This document shows, piece by piece, positions 7,778 to 16,958 of a stretch of DNA of 64,000 bases. The stretch comes from Thalassobacillus sp. CUG 92003. Its GTDB lineage: Bacteria; Bacillota; Bacilli; Bacillales; Halobacillaceae. The notes under the pieces are model-generated. The model saw nothing but the letters and a program-made list of their open reading frames with translations, was not told the DNA's origin and ran no database searches. Location of the stretch: contig NZ_JABLSJ010000005.1 of assembly GCF_013618635.1 (NCBI RefSeq), forward strand, positions 186,001 to 250,000, read 5' to 3'. Each line of letters starts with the position of its first letter. Positions within the stretch are counted from its first letter, which is position 1. Made by a program: the position numbers and the translations under genes.

Positions 7778-7884
7778 GATAGTGCCTATAGATAGGATAA
7801 CAATTAAGCCGTAATCTATCTATCAATTTTAAGCCACTATCGAAGAGAGCCCAACTGTTCGAGAACGAGAGGAAGACGATAGTG
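7778..7884. other. Intergenic element with mutually exclusive hairpins
   Basis: CACTATC at 7835-7841 can pair with GATAGTG at 7778-7784 or with an identical GATAGTG at 7878-7884. Nested in the first pairing is a second stem, TAGATAG (7789-7795) with CTATCTA (7816-7822). The 9-bp direct repeat GATAGTGCC occurs at both ends. The element lies between two convergent genes, and its role is unknown. Confidence 0.4.
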
Positions 7885-7991
7885 CCGGGCGAATTATTTT
7901 GCCTTATCAATTTTCCTATTGTAGAGATGGATATCTATAACTTCCTTCCTGCTTATAATTACTATGTCCCCCATTCCGATCAATCCCATTT

Positions 7992-8438
7992 TCAATTGGC
8001 GTCATCTTTTTCCATAACAGCCTTAACATGCTCTAAATGATGCTGATCTTCTTTTTTAATGATTTTTTTAATAAGCGGCTTTAGCATATAATTGCGGAAG
8101 CCCTTTGTCATCAGTTCACCTGTAAAATCGATTTTTGTCCCCACGGTGGTTTCGAGAAATGCATAATGATAGATGACTTCAATGCCGCTTTGTTCACTGC
8201 GCACTGTATATTTTTTATTAGGTTCATAGCTCACCACTTCTATGACAGCAGATGCTTTACGTCCACGGATTTCACGCGTTTCTTTAAATTGGAATCCTTC
8301 CCTGACCGGACCTTCTGTCAATGCTTCTACCTCTATGACATTCTCCATAAATTGTGGACTGTTCGTAAAGTCGGTCATCCTCTCAAAACAAACAGACAAC
8401 GGTTGCTTAATGACCACTTGTTCCTCAAGAAACGGCAC
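7992..8438 (-). CDS. SRPBCC (START/Bet v1-like) domain protein
   Basis: 148 residues from a GTG (8438) that has GGAGGGG six bases upstream; a longer frame to 8522 has no ribosome site and its extra 28 residues look unlike the family. The sequence pattern (EEQVVIKQPLSVCFERMTDF at the start, a central beta-rich part, and an amphipathic C-terminal helix with LIKKIIKKEDQHHLEHVKAVM) fits the polyketide-cyclase-like SRPBCC fold, which binds hydrophobic ligands. No substrate can be inferred. It is the gene downstream of argF but is separated from it by a hairpin, so it is probably its own unit. Confidence 0.7.
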   Translation of the reverse strand: MPFLEEQVVIKQPLSVCFERMTDFTNSPQFMENVIEVEALTEGPVREGFQFKETREIRGRKASAVIEVVSYEPNKKYTVRSEQSGIEVIYHYAFLETTVGTKIDFTGELMTKGFRNYMLKPLIKKIIKKEDQHHLEHVKAVMEKDDAN

Positions 8439-8540
8439 TGTATCCCCTCCAACCCTAAATATTTTAGCCACTCCTAAAATTCTTTGTTTACGCCCGTCAT
8501 CCCTGCTTCGGTCATAAATCATTCACTAGTTTCGCATACA

Positions 8541-8580
8541 AATGCTGCCTTCTTATTGTAAGAACGTTAGAAGGCAGCAC
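8541..8580 (-). terminator. Hairpin terminator after argF
   Basis: Perfect 11-bp stem TGCTGCCTTCT/AGAAGGCAGCA with a 15-base loop just past the argF stop. The following T-tract on the minus strand is short (TTTG), so efficiency is uncertain. Confidence 0.65.
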
Positions 8581-8589
8581 TTAAAGCAG

Positions 8590-9543
8590 TCACGACGTAG
8601 GAATGATTGATTGTAACATTGCTTTTTGGACATGGAGTCTGTTTTCAGCTTGTTGAAACACAACCGATTTCGGACCATCTATTACACCGGCTGTCACTTC
8701 TTCCCCTCTATGGGCAGGCAGACAATGCATGAAATGTGCATCAGGTTTAGCTGATTTCATTAACGCTTCATTGGCTTGATACGGTTGTAGTTTACTATAT
8801 CGCGTATGATCTTCTTCCTGTCCCATGCTCTTCCACACATCTGTATAAACAATATCAGCTCCTTCGGCCGCTCGTTCAGGATTATGGTCTATCGCAACCG
8901 ATCCATTAGATGTTTGAGCCAGGTGCTTCGCTTTTTCTGTAATGTTCGGATCAGGTTCGAAACCCTTAGGCGTGGAAACAACGATATCCAATCCCATCAA
9001 AGCCGCACACACCATCAAGGAGTGAGACACATTATTACCATCCCCTAAATAGACGATCTTCACGTTAGATAATTTCCCTTTCAGCTCCAAAACTGTAAAT
9101 AAATCCGCCAAAGCCTGACAAGGATGAAATGTGTCACACAGTCCATTAATAACTGGCACACGTGAGTGTTGAGCTAATTCTTTTAATTTATGATGAGAGG
9201 AACTACGATACATGATGGCGTCGACATATCCTGAGAGTACGTTTGCCGTGTCAGCTATCGTTTCCCCTCTGCCCAACTGAAGATCACGAGGGTGGAGGTT
9301 GATCGCATGACCCCCTAATTGGGTCATGCCCACTTCAAAGGAGACGCGCGTTCGAGTCGATGACTTTTCAAATAACATAGCAAGTGTTTTTCCATTCAAG
9401 ATAGAGCTATGCGGATGTTCCTTTAATTGCTGAGCTCTAGCGAGAAGCTTGGATATGTCTTCTTGAGTAAAATCTAACCATGTCAGCACATCCTTATTTA
9501 AGAAAGATGAAGGTGTAACGTCTAAATGATCAAGTAATTTCAA
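8590..9543 (-). CDS. argF: Ornithine carbamoyltransferase
   Basis: Makes citrulline from ornithine and carbamoyl phosphate in the cytoplasm. Seen: the carbamoyl-phosphate site SSTRTRVSFE, the HPCQALADL segment, and the ornithine-loop HCLPAHRGEEV. The preferred start is TTG at 9543 (317 residues, normal for the family), with AAAGGAG about ten bases upstream; the frame extends farther 5' but only inside carB. It overlaps the carB 3' end by 14 bases, which implies translational coupling, and is the last gene of the arginine operon. Confidence 0.95.
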   Translation of the reverse strand: MKLLDHLDVTPSSFLNKDVLTWLDFTQEDISKLLARAQQLKEHPHSSILNGKTLAMLFEKSSTRTRVSFEVGMTQLGGHAINLHPRDLQLGRGETIADTANVLSGYVDAIMYRSSSHHKLKELAQHSRVPVINGLCDTFHPCQALADLFTVLELKGKLSNVKIVYLGDGNNVSHSLMVCAALMGLDIVVSTPKGFEPDPNITEKAKHLAQTSNGSVAIDHNPERAAEGADIVYTDVWKSMGQEEDHTRYSKLQPYQANEALMKSAKPDAHFMHCLPAHRGEEVTAGVIDGPKSVVFQQAENRLHVQKAMLQSIIPTS

Positions 9544-12500
9544 TTGAGACACGCTCCTTTCTAGGGTGACTGCCTGGAAGTGCGATTTTACCAGGGAGTG
9601 CTGTTTGGGAAGCTTGAATATAAGCCTTGAACGTTTCTTTTTGACTAAAGACAACAATCCCGTTTTTGATTGCTTGGATACGACGTTCTCTTGCTTGCTC
9701 TGTATGATGATCATTAACATAAACTTTAGCTTTACTAGAGCGTAGCCAGTCTTCAAATTGCAGGCTTGTCGAAGGAAATTGGTTAATATCCTCAAAACGA
9801 CTGTCAATCAGACATGCTTCATGCAACTGATTAAACTGTGGCAGATGCTCATATACTTTAGCCATGGCATTTGGGAGCGTGGTGCCGAGACTCATCCCTT
9901 CGCCTGTCGATTTCATATTTGGACCTAAGACATGATCCAGTTCGGGTAATGCATGTGATGAAAATACCGGGTATTTAACAGCCACATAGCGCGTATCTAC
10001 TTTCGGAATAACGGTCGTATCAAGCTTCATTGCTTCAGCCATCACGTGGATGGCCATATCTACAAGCGATACATCTGACACCTTGCTAACAATCGGGACT
10101 GTGCGACTCGAACGCGGGTTCACTTCCAGGACAAGCACATCCTCCTGATCAATTAAAAACTGAATATTCATCAGCCCTTTATAGTTATAATGCCGGACGA
10201 TCTGTTCTGCATAATCACGCATGCGTCCCTTCACATGTTCGGATAATGTTTGGGCCGGAAATATAGCTGTGCTGTCACCAGAATGAACCCCTGCAGGTTC
10301 TATATGCTCCATCACGCCAGGGATGAAGACGTCTTCTCCATCCGCTACCAGGTCTATTTCAGCTTCTGCTCCTTCTTTGAATTGATCCAATAATAGTGGG
10401 AAATGGTGATCGCCGGCAGCCTGCAAAGCAGCCTCCAATTCTGACTGATCGCTTACCTTTACCATTCCTTGCCCGCCTATGACGTAAGAAGGTCGACATA
10501 AAAGCGGAAATCCTATTAGCTCTGTTGCTTGTAGGGCTTCCTCTCTGGAAAAGCACATTTCCCCCTTTATATGAGGCACTTGAAGCGTGTCCAGTGTGTT
10601 ATAAAATTTTTCTCTATCCTCAAGTTCTTCTAACACCTCGTGTTTAACTTGCAGTAATGGCATGTTCGCCTTTTCCAGATCTTCAGTAAGGTTGATAGCC
10701 GTCTGCCCTCCGAATTGTAACAAAACAGCATCCACTTGCTCATGACGAGCTACAGCCGTAATCACCTCTTTCGTGATCGGTTCAAAATAGAGTCGATCAG
10801 CCGTTTCATAATCAGTGCTCACGGTTTCGGGATTGTTATTGATCATAATGGCTGTCCAACCGAGATTCTGAAGACTTTGAATCGCTTTGACAGCACTGTA
10901 ATCGAATTCTACGCCCTGGCCAATCCGGATTGGCCCTGCTCCAACAATCAACGCTTTTTTACCTGGAGGTAGAGGCGCGATTTCATTGCTGCCTGTGTAG
11001 GTCGAGTAGACATAATTGGTCGCCGCTTCAAACTCTGCTGCACATGTATCGACCATTTTAAAGCGAGGTTGGATAGTCAGTCTGTGCCGTAACGTCTCCA
11101 CTTCAGTTTCTTCGGAACCTAACAGGGTCGCAATGGTCCCATCAGAGAAACCGCAGACTTTTGCCTGATATAATAGATCCGCCGGTAAAGTTGTCAGGGA
11201 GTAAGCACTCATGGCATTCTCCATCTTAACGACATTATGGAATGTATGAAGGAAAAATCGATCAATTGCCGTTTTTTCATAGATGGTGTCTATGTGAACG
11301 CCTCTTCGAAGCAGCTCCATGATAGCAAATAGTCTTAAATCCGTTCCATCGATTACATGCTCATATAACGCAAGTTCATCTTTTTCTTTCAATTCTGGCA
11401 CAAAAAATCCATCGGATTCTTGGTCCAAGGAATTGACTGCTTTTTGGAGTGCACCTTCCAACGTCCGGTCAATCGCCATTGTTTCTCCAGTCGCTTTCAT
11501 TTTTGTCGTTAAGTGGCGATCAGCATCTGGAAACTTATCAAATGGCCATCTCGGCAATTTGACCACGAGGTAATCCAGCGCTGGTTCAAAGCTTGCATAC
11601 GTCGTACCTGTTAATGGATTGGTTAATTGATCCAAACAATACCCCAACGATAATTTCGTTGCCATCTTCGCAATGGGATACCCCGTCGCCTTTGACGCTA
11701 AAGCAGAAGAACGGCTGACACGCGGGTTGACCTCGATAACATAATAAGCTTTACTATGGGGATCAAGAGCAAACTGAATATTACAACCGCCTACCACATC
11801 AAGAGCTGACACAATCCGAAAAGCGGCTGTTCTTAACATTTGATATTCGACATCGGTTAACGTTTGGGATGGTGCGACTACAACCGAATCCCCCGTGTGA
11901 ATGCCGACCGGATCAATGTTTTCCATATTACATACTGAAATACAGGTTCCTGACTGATCTCTCATGACTTCATATTCCAGTTCTTTGAAACCCGCAATAC
12001 TTTCCTCTACCATCACCTGCGAAATAGGACTCGCTTTCACACCATTATGAATCATTTCTATAAATGCTTCCCGATCCTTTGCAATTCCGCCTCCTTTCCC
12101 ACCAAGTGTATAAGCCGGCCGGATAATAATTGGATAGCCTGTGTGGTCTGCAAAATGCAACGCTTCTTCAACACTTTCTACAATCGCGCTTTTTGTCACG
12201 GGTTCTTCTAAATCATACATTAACTGACGAAACTTTTCCCGGTCCTCTCCTTGTTGAATTGACGCAATTTGCGTACCTAATAATTCGACATGATAGGCAT
12301 CTAACACGCCAGATTGTTCCAACTCGACGGCTAAATTAAGAGCAGTTTGACCGCCGAGACTGGCTAGTAAACCACTTGGCCGTTCCTGCTTTATGATCTC
12401 TTTGATGCTATCGACCGTCAGAGGTTCACAGTACACGCGGTCAGCCATAGAGGTATCGGTCATGATTGTTGCCGGGTTATCGTTCACAAGCACAACCTCG

Positions 12501-12622
12501 TACCCTTCTTCTGCCAGAGCCAGACATGCCTGCGTCCCTGAGTAGTCGAATTCTGCTGCCTGCCCGATCAATATGGGGCCAGAGCCAATGACAAGAACTC
12601 TTTTGTTCATCTCTTCAAGCAT
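9530..12622 (-). CDS. carB: Carbamoyl-phosphate synthase large subunit, arginine-specific
   Basis: 1030 residues, the length of the B. subtilis arginine-specific enzyme rather than the longer pyrimidine form. It makes carbamoyl phosphate from bicarbonate, ammonia from CarA and two ATP. Two homologous ATP-grasp halves are visible, each opening with a glycine-rich segment (VIGSGPILIGQAAEFDYSG near residue 10 and IVGAGPIRIGQGVEFDYSA near 560), plus two repeats of the EVNPRxSRSSA/EVNPRSSRTVP type. The ATG at 12622 follows AAGGAG at nine bases and overlaps the carA stop by 8 bases. The C-terminal allosteric domain is present but short. Confidence 0.97.
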   Translation of the reverse strand: MLEEMNKRVLVIGSGPILIGQAAEFDYSGTQACLALAEEGYEVVLVNDNPATIMTDTSMADRVYCEPLTVDSIKEIIKQERPSGLLASLGGQTALNLAVELEQSGVLDAYHVELLGTQIASIQQGEDREKFRQLMYDLEEPVTKSAIVESVEEALHFADHTGYPIIIRPAYTLGGKGGGIAKDREAFIEMIHNGVKASPISQVMVEESIAGFKELEYEVMRDQSGTCISVCNMENIDPVGIHTGDSVVVAPSQTLTDVEYQMLRTAAFRIVSALDVVGGCNIQFALDPHSKAYYVIEVNPRVSRSSALASKATGYPIAKMATKLSLGYCLDQLTNPLTGTTYASFEPALDYLVVKLPRWPFDKFPDADRHLTTKMKATGETMAIDRTLEGALQKAVNSLDQESDGFFVPELKEKDELALYEHVIDGTDLRLFAIMELLRRGVHIDTIYEKTAIDRFFLHTFHNVVKMENAMSAYSLTTLPADLLYQAKVCGFSDGTIATLLGSEETEVETLRHRLTIQPRFKMVDTCAAEFEAATNYVYSTYTGSNEIAPLPPGKKALIVGAGPIRIGQGVEFDYSAVKAIQSLQNLGWTAIMINNNPETVSTDYETADRLYFEPITKEVITAVARHEQVDAVLLQFGGQTAINLTEDLEKANMPLLQVKHEVLEELEDREKFYNTLDTLQVPHIKGEMCFSREEALQATELIGFPLLCRPSYVIGGQGMVKVSDQSELEAALQAAGDHHFPLLLDQFKEGAEAEIDLVADGEDVFIPGVMEHIEPAGVHSGDSTAIFPAQTLSEHVKGRMRDYAEQIVRHYNYKGLMNIQFLIDQEDVLVLEVNPRSSRTVPIVSKVSDVSLVDMAIHVMAEAMKLDTTVIPKVDTRYVAVKYPVFSSHALPELDHVLGPNMKSTGEGMSLGTTLPNAMAKVYEHLPQFNQLHEACLIDSRFEDINQFPSTSLQFEDWLRSSKAKVYVNDHHTEQARERRIQAIKNGIVVFSQKETFKAYIQASQTALPGKIALPGSHPRKERVSIEIT

Positions 12623-13682
12623 AAATTTTCTCTCCTTTTTCGGATTGGACCATATGAAGGAAGTGATCGAAAATCCAACCGGCATCTTCCGGACCCGGGT
12701 TCGCTTCGGGATGAAATTGCACGGTCATTAGCGGATAATCGTTGTGGAAGAGACCTTCTACAGATTGGTCATTAACGTTTCGAAACCGAACCTTTAATTC
12801 CGTATTCGTGAGACTGCTTTCCGCGACATCGTAATTGTGATTTTGCGATGTAATACATACACGGCCCGTCTCGATATCTTTGACAGGATGATTTGCCCCG
12901 CGGTGGCCGAATGTTAGTTTTGTCGTATCCCCGTGGTAGGCAAGTGCAATCAATTGATGCCCTAAGCATATCCCTAACGTTGGGGTGGACTCGGATAAGG
13001 CTTTTAGCTTTGGCAACACAGCATGCAAGTCTTTAGGATCTCCTGGTCCATTCGATAAAACTAAGCCGTCCAAGGAAAGAACATCCGCCTTGTCGAGTTG
13101 ACTAAAGGGGATAACGGTTACGCGAACATGATGAGCTAACAATGATTGCAAGATTGCGTCTTTATAACCAAAATCAATCAAACCGATGTGAACCCCCCCT
13201 TCTCCGTAGCTTTTAACTTCATGTTGGACTACGGAATAGGGCGTACCGATCGATTCAACTTGTTTGACAGCTTCAGGACGACCAGACGAAATCGAAGCCT
13301 GTTGAGTCCCTTTATCGCGTATTTCTTGTGTGACATCTCTCGTATCAACCCCTGTCATATAAGGGATGTTCCATTTTTCTAAATACGTTTTTAGTGAGCA
13401 ATTCGCTTGATGATGATAGAAAGCATCAGCGCAGTGCAGCATAATCACGCCACTTACCTGTGGACGATCACTCTCATGATCAGCTTCATTGACGCCGTAA
13501 TTTCCGATTAAGGGGTAAGTAAATACGACAATTTGATTCTTATAAGATGGATCAGTCAAAACTTCCTGGTAGCCTGTCATGCCAGTATAAAAGACGATTT
13601 CTCCTTGAATTGTATGTGAAAAATCCTCAGGTACTTCACCTGCAAAGGATGGTCCCGATAGTAAATTTACATATCCCAGCAT
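12615..13682 (-). CDS. carA: Carbamoyl-phosphate synthase small (glutaminase) subunit
   Basis: 355 residues. N-terminal CPSase small-chain domain (TGMTGYQEVLTDPSY) followed by a class I glutamine amidotransferase with the nucleophile in LGICLGHQLIAL and the His/Glu pair in FHPEANPGP. It delivers ammonia to CarB. The ATG at 13682 follows GAGGTGAG. A weak ARG-box-like stretch (TGTATAAATATTAT) and a terminator-like hairpin lie upstream in the argD-carA gap, so carAB-argF may be controlled separately from argCJBD. Confidence 0.97.
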   Translation of the reverse strand: MLGYVNLLSGPSFAGEVPEDFSHTIQGEIVFYTGMTGYQEVLTDPSYKNQIVVFTYPLIGNYGVNEADHESDRPQVSGVIMLHCADAFYHHQANCSLKTYLEKWNIPYMTGVDTRDVTQEIRDKGTQQASISSGRPEAVKQVESIGTPYSVVQHEVKSYGEGGVHIGLIDFGYKDAILQSLLAHHVRVTVIPFSQLDKADVLSLDGLVLSNGPGDPKDLHAVLPKLKALSESTPTLGICLGHQLIALAYHGDTTKLTFGHRGANHPVKDIETGRVCITSQNHNYDVAESSLTNTELKVRFRNVNDQSVEGLFHNDYPLMTVQFHPEANPGPEDAGWIFDHFLHMVQSEKGEKIYA

Positions 13683-13740
13683 TTTCTCACCTCATTTTTG
13701 TATTTTTATAAATGAAAAATAATATTTATACATATCATTC

Positions 13741-13783
13741 AAAAAGAAAGCCCTCACCCTAACGTTCATGCAAGTGGGGCTTT
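13741..13783 (-). terminator. Intra-operon terminator-like hairpin between argD and carA
   Basis: On the minus strand, AAAGCCC and CAC pair with GTG and GGGCTTT, followed by CTTTTT. The argD stop codon (13768-13766) lies in the loop, so the 5' arm is argD coding sequence. It could reduce carAB-argF expression relative to argCJBD. Confidence 0.65.
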
Positions 13784-14926
13784 TTGATTTTCCGCCTCAG
13801 TTAACGTGTCTGCTAGAATACGTACTGCTTGGTCCATCTCTTCATAAGTCACTGTTAAAGGAGGAAGCAGGCGTACGACTTGAGGTCCTGCCGGTACAAC
13901 GAGCAGGTGGTGAGATTGAGCTGCCTGCACGATCGGCAAGGCGTTCTTTGTTAATTCGATGCCGACCATCAACCCCTTCCCTCTGATCTCTTTGATACAT
14001 TGATGGTTCAACGATTCATGCAGTCGCGTAAATAAATAGTCTGCTTTCTCGTTGACTTCTTGTAAAAACGGCGCATCGAATATAGTGTCAAGTGTAGCAA
14101 TAACGGCTGAAGAAGCAAGCGGATTCCCACCAAACGTCGTCCCATGGGTGCCGTGGTGAAAAGAAGGGATCAAGGACTCCTTCCCCAACATTGCTCCTAC
14201 TGGAAATCCACTGCCTAACCCTTTTGCTGTGGTCACGATATCTGGATCAAGTCCATGATGTTGATAGGCAAACGGTTTTCCAGTACGACCAATCCCTGTT
14301 TGAATTTCATCTACGATTAACAAGGCATCCAATTCACGACACTTCAATTGAACGTTTTCGAGAAAAGACGAATCAGCCGTCCTCACACCGCCTTCCCCTT
14401 GAATCACCTCTATACAAATGGCTGCGATATCTTCTCCACTCAAAGCTTCAAGCTCTTGCACATCATTGAACGGCAAATAGTCGAATGTCTGTAGTAACGG
14501 TCCAAAACCGTCGTGAACCTTTTCTTGACCGGTGGCACTCATCGTTGCAAATGTCCGCCCGTGGAAGGACTGTTGGAACGTCACGATTTTACTCTTCCCC
14601 GTATGTTTACGGGCAAGCTTGATAGCAGCCTCATTAGCTTCCGCTCCGCTGTTACAAAAAAACACCGCATCCAAATCAGTGGGAGACAACAGCCGTTCAG
14701 CTGCCTTTTCTTGTATGGGGATCGAAAATATATTGGAAACATGCCACACTTGATCCAGTTGTTCTTCCAGCGAATTTTGAACCTGCGGAGGGCGATGGCC
14801 AAGGTTGTTTACGGCTATGCCAGACATGAAATCGAGATAGTCCTGTCCGTCTTCATCCGTTACAATGGTTCCCGATCCAGCTGCAAGCTTTAATGGAAAC
14901 CGTTTATAAGTTGGAAATAAGCTCAC
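13766..14926 (-). CDS. argD: Acetylornithine aminotransferase
   Basis: 386 residues. PLP-dependent class III transaminase making N-acetylornithine from the semialdehyde with glutamate as donor. Seen: FCNSGAEANEAAIKLAR, the VDEIQTGIGRTG aspartate region, and the Schiff-base Lys in TTAKGLGSGFPVGA. The GTG at 14926 is chosen because AAAGGAAGG precedes it by five bases; the frame extends to 15007 only by running into argB. It starts 13 bases after the argB stop. The class also includes ornithine and GABA transaminases, but the operon settles the role. Confidence 0.95.
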   Translation of the reverse strand: MSLFPTYKRFPLKLAAGSGTIVTDEDGQDYLDFMSGIAVNNLGHRPPQVQNSLEEQLDQVWHVSNIFSIPIQEKAAERLLSPTDLDAVFFCNSGAEANEAAIKLARKHTGKSKIVTFQQSFHGRTFATMSATGQEKVHDGFGPLLQTFDYLPFNDVQELEALSGEDIAAICIEVIQGEGGVRTADSSFLENVQLKCRELDALLIVDEIQTGIGRTGKPFAYQHHGLDPDIVTTAKGLGSGFPVGAMLGKESLIPSFHHGTHGTTFGGNPLASSAVIATLDTIFDAPFLQEVNEKADYLFTRLHESLNHQCIKEIRGKGLMVGIELTKNALPIVQAAQSHHLLVVPAGPQVVRLLPPLTVTYEEMDQAVRILADTLTEAENQKAPLA

Positions 14927-14939
14927 AAGATCCTTCCTT

Positions 14940-15740
14940 TCACTTAGCGTATATGCTCGTTCCTTTAATCTTATTAGAGTGCAGAAGAGGCTGTTCTCCG
15001 CTGACAATCACCACTTCCTTCAGATGGTCAGATAGTGAAGACACAGCCGCTTCTACTTTCGGGACCATCCCACCGTGTATGACGCCCTGGGAGATCCACG
15101 CTTTAACATCCTCTGCTGTAGTCGTTTCAACTAATTGTTCTTCATGTAATATCCCCGGTACATCAGTTACATACAATAACTTTTCAGCTTGCATGTCTTT
15201 CGCGATGGCAGCTGCTGCAAGATCAGCGTTAATATTGACCGTCATCCCCGTTTCGGTGCGACCTAGGGGCGCTACAACCGGGACATATCCTCCTTTGAGA
15301 CAATGAATCAGCAGCTCTTTTTCCACTTGCTTTACTTGGCCTACAAAACCTAATGTTGCTTCATCAATCAGTTCTGCTGTCAACAAACCGTCACACCCTT
15401 TAATACCGAGGCATGAAATGTCATGATTCATGAGATTGGAGGTCACTTGAACATTGACGTGACCACCCAGTACCATCTCTACAATTTCTAACGTCTCAGC
15501 CGTCGTTTTGCGGTGGCCATTATGAAAGACCGATTCAATCTCAAGCTTTTCCATTAGATTAGAGATTTTAGGACCGCCTCCGTGAACGACTATGCAATGA
15601 TAATGCTCCTGCAATTGTTTAAAACTGTGAAAGAATTCCCCTGTTGCTCCATGAAGCATGCTACCTCCCAATTTCACCACCACGACGGGCTTTGATAAAA
15701 CGTTACGTTCGGTAGCTTGCATTGATTTTGACGTAATCAT
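14940..15740 (-). CDS. argB: Acetylglutamate kinase
   Basis: Phosphorylates N-acetylglutamate with ATP, the second step of arginine synthesis. Amino-acid kinase fold with the N-terminal VVVVKLGGSML and the VVHGGGPKIS substrate loop. It is 266 residues from the ATG at 15740; another ATG at 15722 is possible and the ribosome site (GGGGGTG, about 11 bases away) is only moderate, so the start is uncertain. It overlaps the end of argJ by 38 bases in another frame, typical of tight coupling in this operon. Confidence 0.95.
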   Translation of the reverse strand: MITSKSMQATERNVLSKPVVVVKLGGSMLHGATGEFFHSFKQLQEHYHCIVVHGGGPKISNLMEKLEIESVFHNGHRKTTAETLEIVEMVLGGHVNVQVTSNLMNHDISCLGIKGCDGLLTAELIDEATLGFVGQVKQVEKELLIHCLKGGYVPVVAPLGRTETGMTVNINADLAAAAIAKDMQAEKLLYVTDVPGILHEEQLVETTTAEDVKAWISQGVIHGGMVPKVEAAVSSLSDHLKEVVIVSGEQPLLHSNKIKGTSIYAK

Positions 15741-16935
15741 AAGTCAGATCACACCCCCACGCTCTGCCTAATCCGTTTCCTTCTTGAAGGCTGACGTTAA
15801 TCTGAACCACATCTTGGTGCAAAACCTTTGCTACTTCTTCTTCCGAAAAAGGGTGCGCCACACCATGACTGAATACAAGAGACGAACCGATACGTATTGA
15901 CGTCAATTCAGGGTTCACGCGCGCCTCACTATGGCCAAGCGCTACGACAATTCGCCCCCAGTTCGCATCTTCTCCATAAACAGCTGTTTTCACCAAGTCT
16001 GAACTGACGATATTCTTGGCCAATACCTGTGCCTCATCTTCATTCCATGCACCTTCGACATTCACTTCAACCAGCTTCGTCGCACCTTCTCCATCGCGTG
16101 CAATTTGTTTAGCTAAATCTTCACAGAGGCTGTTTAGAGTCATTACGAAATTTTCCCAGTCAGGATGCTCAGGCTGCAACGTTTCGTGCTCAACTGTATG
16201 ATTGGCTAAAGTCAACACCATATCATTCGTTGAAGTCTCCCCATCAATCGTAATTTGATTGAAAGATTGATCAACAGCTCCTCTAAGAGCATTTTGTAGA
16301 TGATCAGATGCGATTGTCGCATCTGTGGTGATGAAACCAAGCATTGTTGCCATATTAGGGTGGACCATGCCTGAACCCTTCGCAGCCCCTCCTAATGTTA
16401 CAGTTTCACCGTCCACTTCTACCTGGTAACAGGACGTTTTCTGCAAGGTATCAGTCGTCAGAATAGATTGTTGAAAGGCCTGAGCATCCTCCTTATTGGA
16501 TGAATACGTAATGTTAGAACATCCATATTGGATGTGTTCCATAGGAAGCTGTTCCCCGATAACGCCCGTTGAAGCTACCGCCACATAGTGCGTGGGAATA
16601 CCTAAACGTTCAGCTCCCCATTTCCTCATTTGATAAGCATTTTGCAAGCCTTCTTCCCCGGTGCAAGCGTTCGCTACCGCACTGTTAATCACTAGCGCTT
16701 GCACCATATTTGAATGGGATATGCTTTCTTGTGTCACTTTTAACGGGGCCGCCTGAAAATGGCTTTTTGTGTAAACTGCCGCGCATGAAGCGGGTTGTTC
16801 ACTATATAAGATGCCAAAATCCAACTTGGAACGACGCAACCCTGTGTGGATGCCTCCAGCCTGAAATCCCTTCGGTGTCAGCAAGTTTCCCTCATCGACT
16901 TTTTGAATACGTTTCTCTTTCATGGTGTGTTCCAA
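15703..16935 (-). CDS. argJ: Glutamate N-acetyltransferase/amino-acid acetyltransferase
   Basis: Recycles the acetyl group from N-acetylornithine to glutamate and, in bifunctional Bacillus-type enzymes, also acetylates glutamate from acetyl-CoA; no argA is seen here. 410 residues. The autoproteolysis site PNMATMLGF with the Thr nucleophile is near residue 200 and splits the protein into alpha and beta chains; KGSGMVHP precedes it. The likely start is a TTG at 16935 with AAGGAG nine bases upstream, although an in-frame ATG lies four codons on (16923). It follows argC by 23 bases. Confidence 0.95.
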   Translation of the reverse strand: MEHTMKEKRIQKVDEGNLLTPKGFQAGGIHTGLRRSKLDFGILYSEQPASCAAVYTKSHFQAAPLKVTQESISHSNMVQALVINSAVANACTGEEGLQNAYQMRKWGAERLGIPTHYVAVASTGVIGEQLPMEHIQYGCSNITYSSNKEDAQAFQQSILTTDTLQKTSCYQVEVDGETVTLGGAAKGSGMVHPNMATMLGFITTDATIASDHLQNALRGAVDQSFNQITIDGETSTNDMVLTLANHTVEHETLQPEHPDWENFVMTLNSLCEDLAKQIARDGEGATKLVEVNVEGAWNEDEAQVLAKNIVSSDLVKTAVYGEDANWGRIVVALGHSEARVNPELTSIRIGSSLVFSHGVAHPFSEEEVAKVLHQDVVQINVSLQEGNGLGRAWGCDLTYDYVKINASYRT

Positions 16936-16958
16936 TTCCTCACTCTCCTTCTATTGTT

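Noticed and set aside
8590-9807. 405-residue version of ArgF
   Set aside because: The extra N-terminus is antiphase carB sequence; a family-length protein starts at the TTG at 9543 next to AAAGGAG.
9530-12685. Several frames of 65-84 codons on both strands inside carB and other long genes
   Set aside because: No ribosome sites and they lie wholly in shadow of conserved coding sequence in another phase.
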